DNA from: Candidatus Deferrimicrobiaceae bacterium
Lineage (GTDB): Bacteria > Desulfobacterota > Deferrimicrobia > Deferrimicrobiales > Deferrimicrobiaceae
Direction of reading: 5' to 3'
NCBI GenBank assembly: GCA_036504035.1
Contig: DASXVV010000009.1
Span: 641,751 to 705,750, forward strand
DNA length: 64,000 nt
Position numbers and translations under genes: made by a program. Of the stretch, positions 15,927 through 25,481 are shown piece by piece. Positions within the stretch are counted from its first letter, which is position 1; each line of letters starts with the position of its first letter. The notes under the pieces were generated by a model that made no database searches, was not told where the DNA came from, and saw nothing but the letters and a program-made list of their open reading frames with translations.

Positions 15927-17746
15927 GGCCCCACCCCCTCCGGCGAAGCGCCACGCACGACGATCTCGAGCCCCTCGCGCTTCGGGAAGACCTTCATCGC
16001 GTATTGCCCGCGGATCCCGGGACGGTCGAAAGCACCCCGCTCGGAAGAAACGCGCAGCATCGCAAGGGTGTAGTTGACGACCAGCGTATTCCCCTGGACG
16101 ACCGGCCCGTCGAACCCGATCCCGTACCACCACCCGGCGTCGTGGCCGAGGAAAGCGCACGCGACGAAGTACCGGCTGAAGTCCATCGACGGCGCCGCCT
16201 TTCCGAAGGCCTGTTTCCAGAGCGCAACCCACTCCGCGTCGGTCGTGACCGCCATCTGCCGGAGCGACGCGATCCCGGACGCGCTCCCCTCCCACTTCAT
16301 CGACGCGAAATCGGGGCGGGCGCCGGCCTTCTCGAGGAGGGCCGCCATCGCCTTGTCCCCTTTCTCGTTCGCGTGGACCCAAGCCGATTTTCCGCCGGAA
16401 TCCTTCGCGTTCGGGTCGGCCGCGCCGTCGAGAAGCGCCTTCGTCATGGCGGTCTCCCCCTTCTTGACCGCCGAGACGAGCGGGAGGTTCCCCTTCTCGT
16501 CGGCCCGGTTCGGGTCAGCCTTCTTCGACAGGAGGAGGCGGACCGCCTCGGGATTGTCCCAGGTGACGGCGCGGAGGAGCGGCGTCACTCCGAGCGCGTT
16601 GCGGGCGTTGACGTCGGCGCCCTTCCCGACCAGCAGGGAGGCAAGCTCCGTGCGGACCGCGGCCTCGCGTCCCGTCGAGGAGTAGTCGGTCAAGGCGGCC
16701 ATCAGCGGCGTCTCGCCGTTCTCCCCGGCGACGTTCGGATCGGCCCCGTTTTTGAGGAGGAAGCGGACGGAATCGATGCGGGCGCACAGCGCCGCATGGA
16801 CGATCGCAGTCCCGAACCGTTTCCCCTTCGCCAGGTCGGCGTCGTTCGTGCCGAGCACTTTCCCGACCAGCGGGAGGTCGCCACCGCAGACGGCGTTCGG
16901 GAACGCCTCGTCGAGATTGGCCGCATCGTATCGTTCGCGCGCGCCCGCCTTGGCGAGCCGGTCCATGATCGCCCGGTTCGCCTTTTCCAACCCGTAGACC
17001 CACGCCGTCTTTCCGTCCCGGTCCGCCGCGTCGACCTTCGCCCCGGCCTTGAGGAGCGCTTCGACCATCTCGTCATCCCCCTGGCCGGCGGCAAGGGAGA
17101 GCGGGGTCCGCCCGTTCGCGTCCCGTCGGTCCGGATCCGCCCCCCGGGACGCGAGGAGGACGACGCCGGCCGTGTTCCGGTTCCCGATCGCCAGCGTCAA
17201 TGCGGTCTCCCCCCGGTCGCTCGCCGCATTCGGGTCGGCTCCGGCGTCGAGGAGCGCCCGCATCGCGATGGCGTACCCGCCGGCATTCCGTTTGTCGTTC
17301 TCGAATGCGGCCGACATCAGCGGGGTCCATCCCCCGTTGATCGCTTTCACGGATGCGCCCGCCTTGAGCAGGAGCTTCACGACCTCGCCGTGGCCGTTCG
17401 CCGCCGCAATCGAAAGCGGGGTCGTCGGCCCGAGGAGCCCGTTGCGGGTGACGTCCGTCTTCGCCCCCTTCGACAGGAGGAAGGCGACCGATTCGGCCTG
17501 TCCGGCCTCGGCCGCGCAGATCAGCGGCGGACGGTTCAGGCGGTCCTCCGGATCGGGCGCATCGAGCCCGGCTCCGTTCTGCAGGGCGATCCCGGCCAGG
17601 TTCGTCCAACCCTGCTCGAGATCGGCGCAGAGGCCCGAGATATTGCGCGGGGGCATCATTCGTTCGGCGACAGGTTCCATCGCCAGGACGGGGGCCGCAA
17701 GAAGGGAAATGAAAAGGCGTGAGCACCATCCGATCGTCCGGAGCAT
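15923..17746 (-). CDS. exported ankyrin-repeat protein
   Basis: This protein has 607 residues from ATG 17746, chosen because AAGGA lies upstream and a signal peptide (LFISLLAAPVLAMEP) follows directly; the frame is open 14 codons further. Residues about 60-520 hold a dozen or more ankyrin repeats ('GWTPLMSAAFEND', 'GRTPLSLAAGQGDDEMVEALLKAGAKVDAADRDG', 'GETPLMAAL'). The last 100 residues ('WVALWKQAFGKAAPSMDFSRYFVACAFLGHD') resemble a secreted protease-complex-type beta domain. Ankyrin arrays mediate protein binding. Export to the periplasm with two small secreted partners suggests an envelope complex (inference). Confidence 0.85.
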   Translation of the reverse strand: MLRTIGWCSRLFISLLAAPVLAMEPVAERMMPPRNISGLCADLEQGWTNLAGIALQNGAGLDAPDPEDRLNRPPLICAAEAGQAESVAFLLSKGAKTDVTRNGLLGPTTPLSIAAANGHGEVVKLLLKAGASVKAINGGWTPLMSAAFENDKRNAGGYAIAMRALLDAGADPNAASDRGETALTLAIGNRNTAGVVLLASRGADPDRRDANGRTPLSLAAGQGDDEMVEALLKAGAKVDAADRDGKTAWVYGLEKANRAIMDRLAKAGARERYDAANLDEAFPNAVCGGDLPLVGKVLGTNDADLAKGKRFGTAIVHAALCARIDSVRFLLKNGADPNVAGENGETPLMAALTDYSSTGREAAVRTELASLLVGKGADVNARNALGVTPLLRAVTWDNPEAVRLLLSKKADPNRADEKGNLPLVSAVKKGETAMTKALLDGAADPNAKDSGGKSAWVHANEKGDKAMAALLEKAGARPDFASMKWEGSASGIASLRQMAVTTDAEWVALWKQAFGKAAPSMDFSRYFVACAFLGHDAGWWYGIGFDGPVVQGNTLVVNYTLAMLRVSSERGAFDRPGIRGQYAMKVFPKREGLEIVVRGASPEGVGP

Positions 17747-17847
17747 CGGGGGAGTTCCTTTACTTCGGCGGATCATCGGCCACCTCATCGGTTCCGGGCC
17801 TTGGGGAAAGTCGCCCGGAAAACAACCGAGATTATACAGGCCCCTGT

Positions 17848-19041
17848 TCAGGGATACAGGTCATGGACGAAGATCGTCTCGCCTGCCGCGAAGACGGTCC
17901 GGTCGGCGGGAAGCACGGCGATGCCGTCCGCCGACAGCAGCGTGCGCGAGATCGCCGTCTCCTGCGGCCCGGCGGAAGACGCCGTCAGCGACGCGCCCGC
18001 CCGGGCCAGCTTCACCCGCAGCAGGTGGACCTTGCCTGCCTTCTTGCGGAAGGGCTCCGCGAGGATGACCGGGACGCACGGTCGGACGACGCGGGCGTGC
18101 CCCATCATCCTGCGCAGCGCGGGGCGGACGAATTCCTCGAACGTGAGCAGCGAGGATACGGGGTTGCCCGGCAGCGAGAAGACCGGCTTTCCGTCCTTCA
18201 TGCCGAAGGCGGTCGGCCCTCCCGGTCTAACGTCCACTTTCCAGAAGACGGCCGTGACGCCCAGCTCGGCCAGCGCTTCACGGACCAGGTCGCGGTCGCC
18301 CGCCGAGACGCCGCCGGAAGTCACCAGCGCGTCGCAGGAAAAGCCGGCCGACAGCTTCTCCCGCAGGCTCTCGCGCGTGTCCCGGGCGATCCCGAGCAGC
18401 ACCGGCTCGGCCCCGGCGAGCCGCGCCGCCGCGGCCAGGGCGAGGCCGTTGCCGTTCACGATCCGGCCGTCCGGGACCGGCTCCCCGGGCTCGACGAGCT
18501 CGTCGCCCGTGGCGAGGATCGCCACGCGGACCTTGCGATGCACGGGAACCATCATGCGGCCGAACGAGGCGAGCATGCCGATTTCGGGCGGGCGCAGCCG
18601 CGTGCCGCGGGGGATCACGACCTCGCCCGCCTTCACGTCCTCTCCCCGGGAACGGACGTGGGCCCCGCGGGCGACGGCGCCCGCCACCCGGATGGCGCCG
18701 GGGGATTCCTCCGTTTCCTCGAAGGGGACGACGGCGTCGGCCCCTTCCGGGATCGCGCCGCCGGTCATGATCCGGACCGCGCACCCCCGGTCGACGCGGG
18801 CGCCGTCGACGACGCCCGCGGGGTGGTAACCGCAGATGACAAGGCGCGCGTCGCCGGTGCAATCCCCCGCCTGCACCGCAAAGCCGTCCATCGCGGAATT
18901 GTCGAAGCCCGGAAGGTCCCGGGACGCGATCACGTCCTCGAAAAGGATGCGCCCCGCCGCCTCGTCGAGCGGGATCGTGTCGACGCCGCCCGCCGACACG
19001 CGGTCGAGGATCATCGTCCGCGCTTCCTCAAATGCGGGCAT
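17848..19041 (-). CDS. moeA: molybdopterin molybdenumtransferase MoeA
   Basis: This 397-aa protein inserts molybdate (or tungstate) into adenylylated molybdopterin, the last common step of Moco synthesis, in the cytosol. Visible signatures are 'LPGFDNSAMDGFAV' near residue 45, 'GADAVVPFEETEE', 'ATGDELVEPGEPVPDGRIVNGNG' and 'LVTSGGVSAGDRD', then 'FSLPGNPVSSLLTF' and the beta-barrel C-terminal domain. The length is normal. It overlaps the end of tupC by 14 bases, so it is translated from the tungstate-uptake operon. That operon faces away from the formate dehydrogenase genes, a Moco/Wco user. Confidence 0.93.
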   Translation of the reverse strand: MPAFEEARTMILDRVSAGGVDTIPLDEAAGRILFEDVIASRDLPGFDNSAMDGFAVQAGDCTGDARLVICGYHPAGVVDGARVDRGCAVRIMTGGAIPEGADAVVPFEETEESPGAIRVAGAVARGAHVRSRGEDVKAGEVVIPRGTRLRPPEIGMLASFGRMMVPVHRKVRVAILATGDELVEPGEPVPDGRIVNGNGLALAAAARLAGAEPVLLGIARDTRESLREKLSAGFSCDALVTSGGVSAGDRDLVREALAELGVTAVFWKVDVRPGGPTAFGMKDGKPVFSLPGNPVSSLLTFEEFVRPALRRMMGHARVVRPCVPVILAEPFRKKAGKVHLLRVKLARAGASLTASSAGPQETAISRTLLSADGIAVLPADRTVFAAGETIFVHDLYP

Positions 19042-19744
19042 GGCGGAGGACGCCTCCCTGCACTTTTTCCATCTCGGGCTTGAATCGACACGGCGCGGAG
19101 ATCCGGCCCGCCTCGAGGCGGATCACCTCGGTCCCGAGCCGGTCCGGCAAGACGGTGTCGTGCGTCGACAGGATCACGGTGGTCCCAGCCCCGGGCAGCG
19201 CGGCGATGACGTCCCCGAGGATTGCCGCCGAATCCCGGTCGACCCCGGCGAGCGGCTCGTCCAGCAAAAGGACGCGCGGCCGGAGGGCCAGCGCCCGCGC
19301 CATGGCGACCCGCTGCGCCTCCCCGCCGGAAAGCGCGCTCGCATCCCGCCCTTCGAATCCCGAAAGCCCCACCGAATCCAGCGCCCCGCCGATCCGTTCG
19401 TGCCGCGCCTCTTTTTCCACGCCCCGGGCGGCGAGGCCGAACGCGAGATTGCTTTCGACGCTCCCCCGGAAAAGACACGGCGACTGGTGAAGCAGCGTGA
19501 CCGCCCTGCGCAGGGGCGACAGCCCGCGGCGAGACCATCGGACCGTCTCGCCGGCGAAGGACAATTCTCCCGCGGTCGGCGGGACGAGGAAAGCCAGGAG
19601 GCGCAGCAGTGTGCTCTTCCCCGACCCGTTGGGGCCGCTGAGCGTGTAGAGGGCTCCTTCCCGGAGGGAAAGGTCCGCGATCTCCAGCCCCACCCTGTTT
19701 CCGTAAAGTTTCCGGATGCCGGTCAGGCGAAAGAGCTGCGTCAT
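19028..19744 (-). CDS. tupC: tungstate ABC transporter, ATP-binding protein
   Basis: This 238-aa ABC ATPase has Walker A 'GPNGSGKST', Q-loop 'LLHQSPCLFRGSV', signature 'LSGGEAQRVAMARALA', Walker B 'VLLLDEPLAGVD' and H-loop 'ILSTHD'. It starts at ATG 19744, overlapping the stop of the permease gene (ATGA). Its place after a TupB-like permease and a TupA-like binding protein, and before moeA, identifies it as the tungstate importer ATPase. Molybdate as substrate is possible, since sequence alone does not separate the two for the ATPase. Confidence 0.88.
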   Translation of the reverse strand: MTQLFRLTGIRKLYGNRVGLEIADLSLREGALYTLSGPNGSGKSTLLRLLAFLVPPTAGELSFAGETVRWSRRGLSPLRRAVTLLHQSPCLFRGSVESNLAFGLAARGVEKEARHERIGGALDSVGLSGFEGRDASALSGGEAQRVAMARALALRPRVLLLDEPLAGVDRDSAAILGDVIAALPGAGTTVILSTHDTVLPDRLGTEVIRLEAGRISAPCRFKPEMEKVQGGVLRHARI

Positions 19745-20436
19745 CGCGACCTCTGCTGCTGCAGGGAATTCAGGAAGATGTTGACGACCAGCACGATGGC
19801 GAGCAGGAGCGCGCCGATCGCCACGCCGAAGGCGAAATTTCCCTTGCCCGACTCGAGCGCGATCGCGGTCGTCATCGTCCGCGTGACCCCGCGGATGTTG
19901 CCGCCGAGCATCATTGCGACGCCGACCTCCGAGATCACGCGGCCGAATCCCGCGATCACCGCGGCCACGATGCCGTAACGAATTTCGGACGCCAGCTTGA
20001 ATGTTCCGCGCAACGGTCCCGCGCCCAGCGTCGACGCGGTCTCGAGGATCGCCGGATCGGCTCCCGCGACCGCCGCCAGCGTATAGCTGGCCATGATGGG
20101 GACGGCGAGCAGCGCGTCGCCCAGGATGATCGCCTCCCGTGTGAAGAGGATCCCCCAGGCGCCCAGCGGGCCCTGGCGGCTCAGGAACCCGAAGAGGAGA
20201 AGCCCGACGAGCACCGTGGGGATGCCGAGCAGGCTGTTGAGCAGCATGACGGTCTGGCGCCGGAGCGGGAAATCGGCCACGCCGACGAACAGCCCGAGCG
20301 GGATGCCGGCCAGGGAGGCGATGACAACCGCCCAGACGGAGACGACGAGAGAGGTCCACGCCGCGTGGATGACGTCGGGATCGAGCCCGGCCAGGAGGAC
20401 GAGCGCCTCGCGTAGCCCATCGCCGATGAAGCCCAT
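19741..20436 (-). CDS. tupB: tungstate ABC transporter, permease protein
   Basis: This 231-aa inner-membrane permease has about five membrane segments and the EAA-like loop 'ILETASTLGAGPLRGTFKLASEIRYGIVAAVIAGFGRVISEVG' that docks on the ATPase. The sequence 'ISEVGVAMMLGGNIRGVTRTMTTAIALESGKGNF' is characteristic of the TupB/WtpB-like group rather than ModB. It sits directly between tupA (stop and start abut at 20436/20437) and tupC (4-base overlap), giving a compact tupABC unit read on the minus strand. Confidence 0.9.
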   Translation of the reverse strand: MGFIGDGLREALVLLAGLDPDVIHAAWTSLVVSVWAVVIASLAGIPLGLFVGVADFPLRRQTVMLLNSLLGIPTVLVGLLLFGFLSRQGPLGAWGILFTREAIILGDALLAVPIMASYTLAAVAGADPAILETASTLGAGPLRGTFKLASEIRYGIVAAVIAGFGRVISEVGVAMMLGGNIRGVTRTMTTAIALESGKGNFAFGVAIGALLLAIVLVVNIFLNSLQQQRSR

Positions 20437-21252
20437 TCACCGCCTCCCGGGCGCGACGGGGTAGAAGAGCGGCTCGCCATCGACGCGGTAGCTCGCGATG
20501 AGCGCACGTCCTTCCTCCCCCGTCACGAAATCGATGAACCGGCGGGCCAGCCCGGTGCGGACGTGGGGATGGCGCTGCGGGTTCACGACGATCACGCCGT
20601 ACGGGTTGCGCAGCTTTTCGTCGCCCTGAGCCAGCACGACGAGGCCGGTCTTCCGGCGGAAGGCGATGAACGTGCCGCGATCGGTCAACGCATATCCGCC
20701 CTTCTCCGCCGCCATCATCAGAACCTCGCCCATCCCCCGGCCGGTCTCGACGTACCAGCGGCCCCCCGGCGACCGCTTCGCGGCCTCCCAGATCTCGCGC
20801 TCCTTCTCGTGCGTGCCGGAGCCGTCGGCGCGCGAGACGAATAGCGCTTCCTTCGCGGCGATCCGCCCGAACGCCTCGGGAACCGTCCTCGCGCCGGAGA
20901 CCACGGCCGGATCCCCGGGCGGTCCGACGAGGACGAAATCGTTATACATGACGTCCTTCCGTCCGACCCCGAATCCCGCCGCGACGAAGGCGTCCTCGAG
21001 CTTCCGGGCGTGGACGAACACCAGGTCGACGTCGCCCGTCTCCCCAAGTTTCAGCGCCTTGCCGGTGCCGACCGCGATCACATCGACGCGGCAGCCGTTG
21101 GCGCGTTCGAACGGCGGCAGGAGGACGGCGAAAAGTCCCGAGTTTTCGGTGGATGTGGTCGTGGCCATCCGCAATCGTTCCACCCCCCACGCGGGGAGGG
21201 AAACCGGGAGCCCGGTCGCCAGCAGGAGAACCAGGAAAGTCGCAACGCGCAT
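20437..21252 (-). CDS. tupA: tungstate ABC transporter, substrate-binding protein
   Basis: From ATG 21252 (GGAGGAA upstream) the 271-aa protein has a signal peptide and then 'LRMATTTSTENSGLF', the TTTS anion-binding motif of TupA. 'VGTGKALKLGETGDVDLVFVHARK', 'RKDVMYNDFVLVGPPGDPA', 'FVSRADGSGTHEKE' and 'YALTDRGTFIAFR' follow, all family hallmarks. It captures tungstate in the periplasm with very high affinity in characterised members. The frame is open 23 codons further upstream, but that part lacks a signal peptide. It is first gene of tupABC-moeA, divergent from fdnG. Confidence 0.92.
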   Translation of the reverse strand: MRVATFLVLLLATGLPVSLPAWGVERLRMATTTSTENSGLFAVLLPPFERANGCRVDVIAVGTGKALKLGETGDVDLVFVHARKLEDAFVAAGFGVGRKDVMYNDFVLVGPPGDPAVVSGARTVPEAFGRIAAKEALFVSRADGSGTHEKEREIWEAAKRSPGGRWYVETGRGMGEVLMMAAEKGGYALTDRGTFIAFRRKTGLVVLAQGDEKLRNPYGVIVVNPQRHPHVRTGLARRFIDFVTGEEGRALIASYRVDGEPLFYPVAPGRR

Positions 21253-21392
21253 CGATTCCTCCGGCACGTCGGAAAAGGGGTCGAATCTCCCTTCCGAAAA
21301 GGATATCCTGATCCAGTACATTTTAATGCGTTTATTTCCCGAGGTGCCTCAAGAGAAAAAGCCGTCCCATCCCGCCGCAATGGAGGACTGCC
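21253..21392. promoter_or_regulatory. divergent promoter region between tupA and fdnG
   Basis: This 140-nt spacer must hold the promoters of both the tungstate-uptake operon (left) and the formate dehydrogenase operon (right). An AT-richer stretch near 21320-21350 is the likeliest core. CAATGGAGG just before the fdnG ATG provides its ribosome binding site. I cannot identify a specific regulator site. Confidence 0.45.
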
Positions 21393-24300
21393 ATGGCCGA
21401 GACGTGGATCCCCCCGCTTTCACGCCGTACCCTCCTGAAAGGGGCAGCCGGCGCTGCGGCCGTCTCGGTCGCCGCCGAATTGGCCGCCTTAGGTCTCGAC
21501 ACCCGCGCCGCCGTTGCGAAAGCCTCCGAAATCCCCATCAAGAAAGGCCGCGAGTTTCCCGGGATCTGCCCCTACTGCGCGGTCGGCTGCGGCCAGATCG
21601 TCATGGTCGACCGCGACACGGGCAAGATCCTCGACATCCAGGGCCACCCCGATTCCCCCATCAACGAAGGCACCCTCTGCCCGAAGGGCGCCGCGACCTA
21701 TCAGCTCGCCGTCAACCCGCAGCGCTGGACGAAGGTGAAATACCGCGCCCCCGGCTCCGACCACTGGGAAGAGAAGCCGCTCGACTGGGCGATGGAACGC
21801 ATCGCGTCACTTGTCGCAAAGACGCGCGACTCGAACTTCAACGAGTTCCAGGATCTGCCTGACGGCAAGGGGGGGACCGTCCGCAAGAAGGTCATGAACA
21901 CGTATGCCATCGCCTCGCTCGGCGGCGCCACCATGGACAACGAGTGGAACTACCTCCACCAGAAGCTCGCGCACGCCCTGGGGGTCGTGTACCTCGAGAA
22001 CCAGGCGCGCATATGACACTCATCCACGGTCCCCGGTCTGGGGGTCTCGTTCGGTAGAGGCGGTTCCACGACGTTCCCGCGCGATCTCGTCCACTCCGAC
22101 GCGGTCATGATCATGGGGTCCAACATGGCCGAATGCCACCCGGTGGCGTTTCGCTGGCCCCTCAAGGCGAAGACCGATCACGGCGCCGTGCTCATGCACG
22201 TCGACCCGCGCTTCACCCGCACCTCCGCGCTCTGCGACATCCACGCGCCGATCCGCGCCGGCTCGGATATCGTCTTCCTCGGCGCCATCATCAACCACGT
22301 CATCCATAGCGAGAAATGGAACCGCGACCCGTTCTTCAGGGAATACGTGGTCCGCTACACCAACGCGGCGACGCTGATCAACCCCGACTTCAAGGACACC
22401 GAGGATCTCGCGGGCGACTTCTCCGGCATGTCCGCGGACGGGAAGAAATACGACAACGCCACCTGGGCCTACCAGCGCGAGAAGTCCCCGTCATCCGCCG
22501 TCCGGGAGGCGAGGAGCTTCTCCGACCTGCTCCTCCAGCGCGTTCCCGGGCGCCCCAAAACCGATCCGACCCTGTCGGACCCGCAAACCGTGTTCCGGAT
22601 CCTCGAGCGGCACTACGCCCGGTACACGCCCGAAATGGTCGAGAAGGTGTGCGGCTGCCCGAAGGAGAAATTCCTCGCCGTGGCCAAAACGCTCCTGGCC
22701 AACTCGGGGCGGGACCGGACGTCCAACATCACGTATGCGGTCGGCTGGACCCAGCACACCGTGGGCGTCCAGATCATCCGGACCGCCGCCATCCTTCAGT
22801 CACTCCTGGGCAACATCGGGCGCCCTGGAGGGGGGGTGCTGGCGCTGCGCGGCCATGCCACCATCCAGGGGTCGACCGACATCGCCACCCTGTATCATTC
22901 CCTCCCCGCCTACCTCAACATGCCCGACGCCCGCAAGAGCCACGATTCGCTCAAGGATTTCATCCTCACCGAAGCCGTTCCCCTGTCCACGAGCTACTGG
23001 GGGAACTATCCCAAGTTCGCCGTGTCCTATTTCAAGGCGCAGTTCGGCGACGCGGCGACGAAGGAAAATGACTACGGCTACGACTACCATCCCAAGATCA
23101 CCGGGGATCACTCCCACCTGCCCATGTTCGTCGACATGGCGGCGGGGAAGATCAGGGGGTTCCTGGTGATGGGGCAAAATCCCGCGGTCGGGGGGCAGAA
23201 CGCCCGCTTCCAGCGCAAGGCGCTCGCGAAGCTCGACTGGATGGTCGTGCGCGACCTCTACGAGACCGAGACGGCGGCGTTCTGGCGGAACTCGCCCGAG
23301 GTCAAGGCGGGCGAAGTCAAGCCGTCCGACATCAAGACCGAGGTATTCTTCCTGCCCGCGGCGGCGGTCGCCGAGATGGAGGGGACCTTCACCAATACCC
23401 AGCGCCTCGTCCAGCAGCACGACAAGGCGGTCGATCCGCCGGACGATGCGCGCAGCGACAGCTGGTTCACCTACCGCCTCGGCCGCATGCTCCAGGAACG
23501 CTACCGGTCGACGACGGGCGACCGGGACTGGGCGATCCGGAACCTGCTGTGGGATTACGACCCGCCCCCGAACGAGGTGGCGGCGTGGCGGATCAAGGAC
23601 GAACCGTCGGCTTACAAGGTCATGAAGGAGATCAACGGCTACACCTGGAGCGACCGCAAGCCGCTTTCGACCTTCGCCGCCCTGAAGGAGGACGGCTCCA
23701 CGGTCTGCGGCGCCTGGATCTACACGGGCATCATCCCCGAGGAGGGAAGGAACCGGGCGGCCTCCCGGAAGGGCGATGCGTGGATCTCGCCGGATTGGGG
23801 CTTCGCCTGGCCAGCCAATCGGCACATCATGTATAACCGCGCCTCAGCGGACGCGGCGGGGCGTCCCTGGTCCGAGCGGAAGAAGCTCGTCTTCTGGGAC
23901 GCGGGCGCAGACAGCGGCACAAAGGACGCCGCCGGAAACCCGGTCCGCGGGAAGTGGGTCTCCCCTTCCGGCGAGGGCATCGACTTCATGCCCACGAAAG
24001 CGCCCGGATCGATCGGGAAGGACGCGGCGCTCGCCTTCGACCGGCTCGGGGGAGACGACGCCTTCATCATGCGACCCGACGGGAAGGCGTGGCTGTTCGC
24101 GCCGAGCGGCTTGGTCGACGGCCCGCTGCCGACCCACTATGAGCCGTACGAATCGCCCGTCAAGAACCCGATGTACGCCCGGCAGTCCAACCCCGTGGCG
24201 AAGGTGTGGAAGATCGAAGGCAACCCCTACCACAAGGTGGCCGATCCAGAGTTCCCCATCGTCGTGTCCACCTACCGGCTGACCGAGCACCACCTGACCG

Positions 24301-24659
24301 GGACCATGACCCGCTGGCTCCCCTGGCTCGCCGAGCTTATGCCCGAGCTCTTCTGCGAGATCTCCCCCGAGCTCGCCAGGGAAAAGGGCATCCGCAACGG
24401 AGAGTACATGACGATCCGCACCGCGCGGGCCGAGATCCAGGCGCGCGCCTTGGTCACCCGCCGGATGACGCCGTTCGTCATCGAAGGGAAAACCGTCCAC
24501 GAGATCGGCCTCCCCTGGCACTGGGGATGGCAGGGCTCCGCGAACGGCGACGTCGTGAACAACCTGAGCGCCCTGGTGGCCGACCCCAACGTGTCGATCC
24601 ACGAGGGGAAGGTCTTCACCTGCGACGTGCGGGCGGGGAAGAAGGGAGGGAAGGCGTAA
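21393..24659 (+). CDS. fdnG: selenocysteine-containing formate dehydrogenase catalytic subunit
   Basis: This is a 1088-residue protein with UGA at codon 208 (22014-22016) read as selenocysteine; ordinary ORF calls break it there. The Tat signal is SRRTLLKG at 10-17. The [4Fe-4S] cysteines are C59, C62, C66 and C96 ('CPYCAVGC...GTLCPKGA'). The active site is 'NQARI-U-HSSTVPGL'. The C-terminal molybdopterin-binding domain contains 'TGTMTRWLPWLAELMP' and 'GLPWHWGWQG'. It oxidises formate (or reduces CO2) at a W- or Mo-bis-pyranopterin centre, outside the cytoplasmic membrane given the Tat signal. It is first gene of an operon with the Fe-S and membrane subunits. A strong SECIS hairpin follows the UGA. 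Confidence 0.97.
22028..22046 (+). promoter_or_regulatory. bacterial SECIS element in fdnG
   Basis: In the mRNA just after the UGA, GGUCCCC pairs with GGGGGUC (7 bp, with G-U pairs) around the apical loop GGUCU, which starts at +19 from the UGA. Loop sequence and spacing match what I recall of the E. coli fdhF SECIS. SelB binds this hairpin to deliver Sec-tRNA. It is the internal reference for judging other UGA codons in the window. Confidence 0.9.
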
Positions 24660-25481
24660 ATGCCCAAGGGAATGTTCGTCGACACCTCCATCTGCACCGG
24701 ATGCAAGGCGTGCCAGGTGGCCTGCAAGGAATGGAACGGGCTGCCCCACGAGCCTTCGCATTTCATCCAGGACCCGATCGAGATGCGGCCCGTCGCCATC
24801 AACTTCACCGGCGACTCCTATGACAACACCGGCGCGCTGAGCGCCACCGACTGGCGACGCGTCCGGTTCATCGAGCAGTTCAGCGCCGACCGTTCCCGGG
24901 GACGCTGGCTGTTCTCCAGCGATTCGTGCAAGCACTGCAACGACGCGGGCTGCCTGAACGCCTGCCCGACGGGGGCGATCGAGCGGACCGACCTCGGGAA
25001 CGTGTTCATCCGGCAGGACGTCTGCATCGGCTGCAAGTACTGCGTCCCCTCCTGCCCCTTCGGCGTGGTCTCGGTCAGCGAAGCGACGGGCACCGCCCGC
25101 AAGTGCACGCTGTGCAACGACCGGATCCACCACGGCATGGGTACCGCCTGCGCGAAAGCGTGCCCCACCGGGTCGATCGCCTTCGGCGAGATGTCCGACC
25201 TCCGGGTCCGGGCCGACAAGCGGCTGGCGCAGCTCGTCGCGCTGGGACGCACCGACGCCAACATCTACGGCTACAACGAGGCGGGCGGCCTGAACGTGTT
25301 CTACCTGTTCCTCGACCGACCCGCGGTCTACGGCCAGCCCGAGAAGATCGTGGTCCCGCAGAAGCGGCTGCCGGCCTCCTCCGCGGCGACCGTTGCCGGG
25401 GCACTCGTCCTGGGCGCGGTCGCGATCGCGGCGTTCCGCGAACGCGGCAAGGCCGAAGAAGAGGGGGAGGTGAAATCATGA
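24660..25481 (+). CDS. fdnH: formate dehydrogenase iron-sulfur subunit
   Basis: This 273-aa protein has four ferredoxin-type cysteine groups: 'CTGCKACQVACKEW', 'CKHCNDAGCLNACPTGAI', 'CIGCKYCVPSCPFGV' and 'CTLCNDRIHHGMGTACAKACPTGSI'. These carry electrons from the FdnG cluster toward the membrane. A single C-terminal membrane helix ('AATVAGALVLGAVAIAAF') anchors it on the periplasmic side, as in FdnH/FdoH. It starts one base after the fdnG stop and ends with an ATGA overlap with the membrane subunit gene. Confidence 0.94.
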   Translation: MPKGMFVDTSICTGCKACQVACKEWNGLPHEPSHFIQDPIEMRPVAINFTGDSYDNTGALSATDWRRVRFIEQFSADRSRGRWLFSSDSCKHCNDAGCLNACPTGAIERTDLGNVFIRQDVCIGCKYCVPSCPFGVVSVSEATGTARKCTLCNDRIHHGMGTACAKACPTGSIAFGEMSDLRVRADKRLAQLVALGRTDANIYGYNEAGGLNVFYLFLDRPAVYGQPEKIVVPQKRLPASSAATVAGALVLGAVAIAAFRERGKAEEEGEVKS

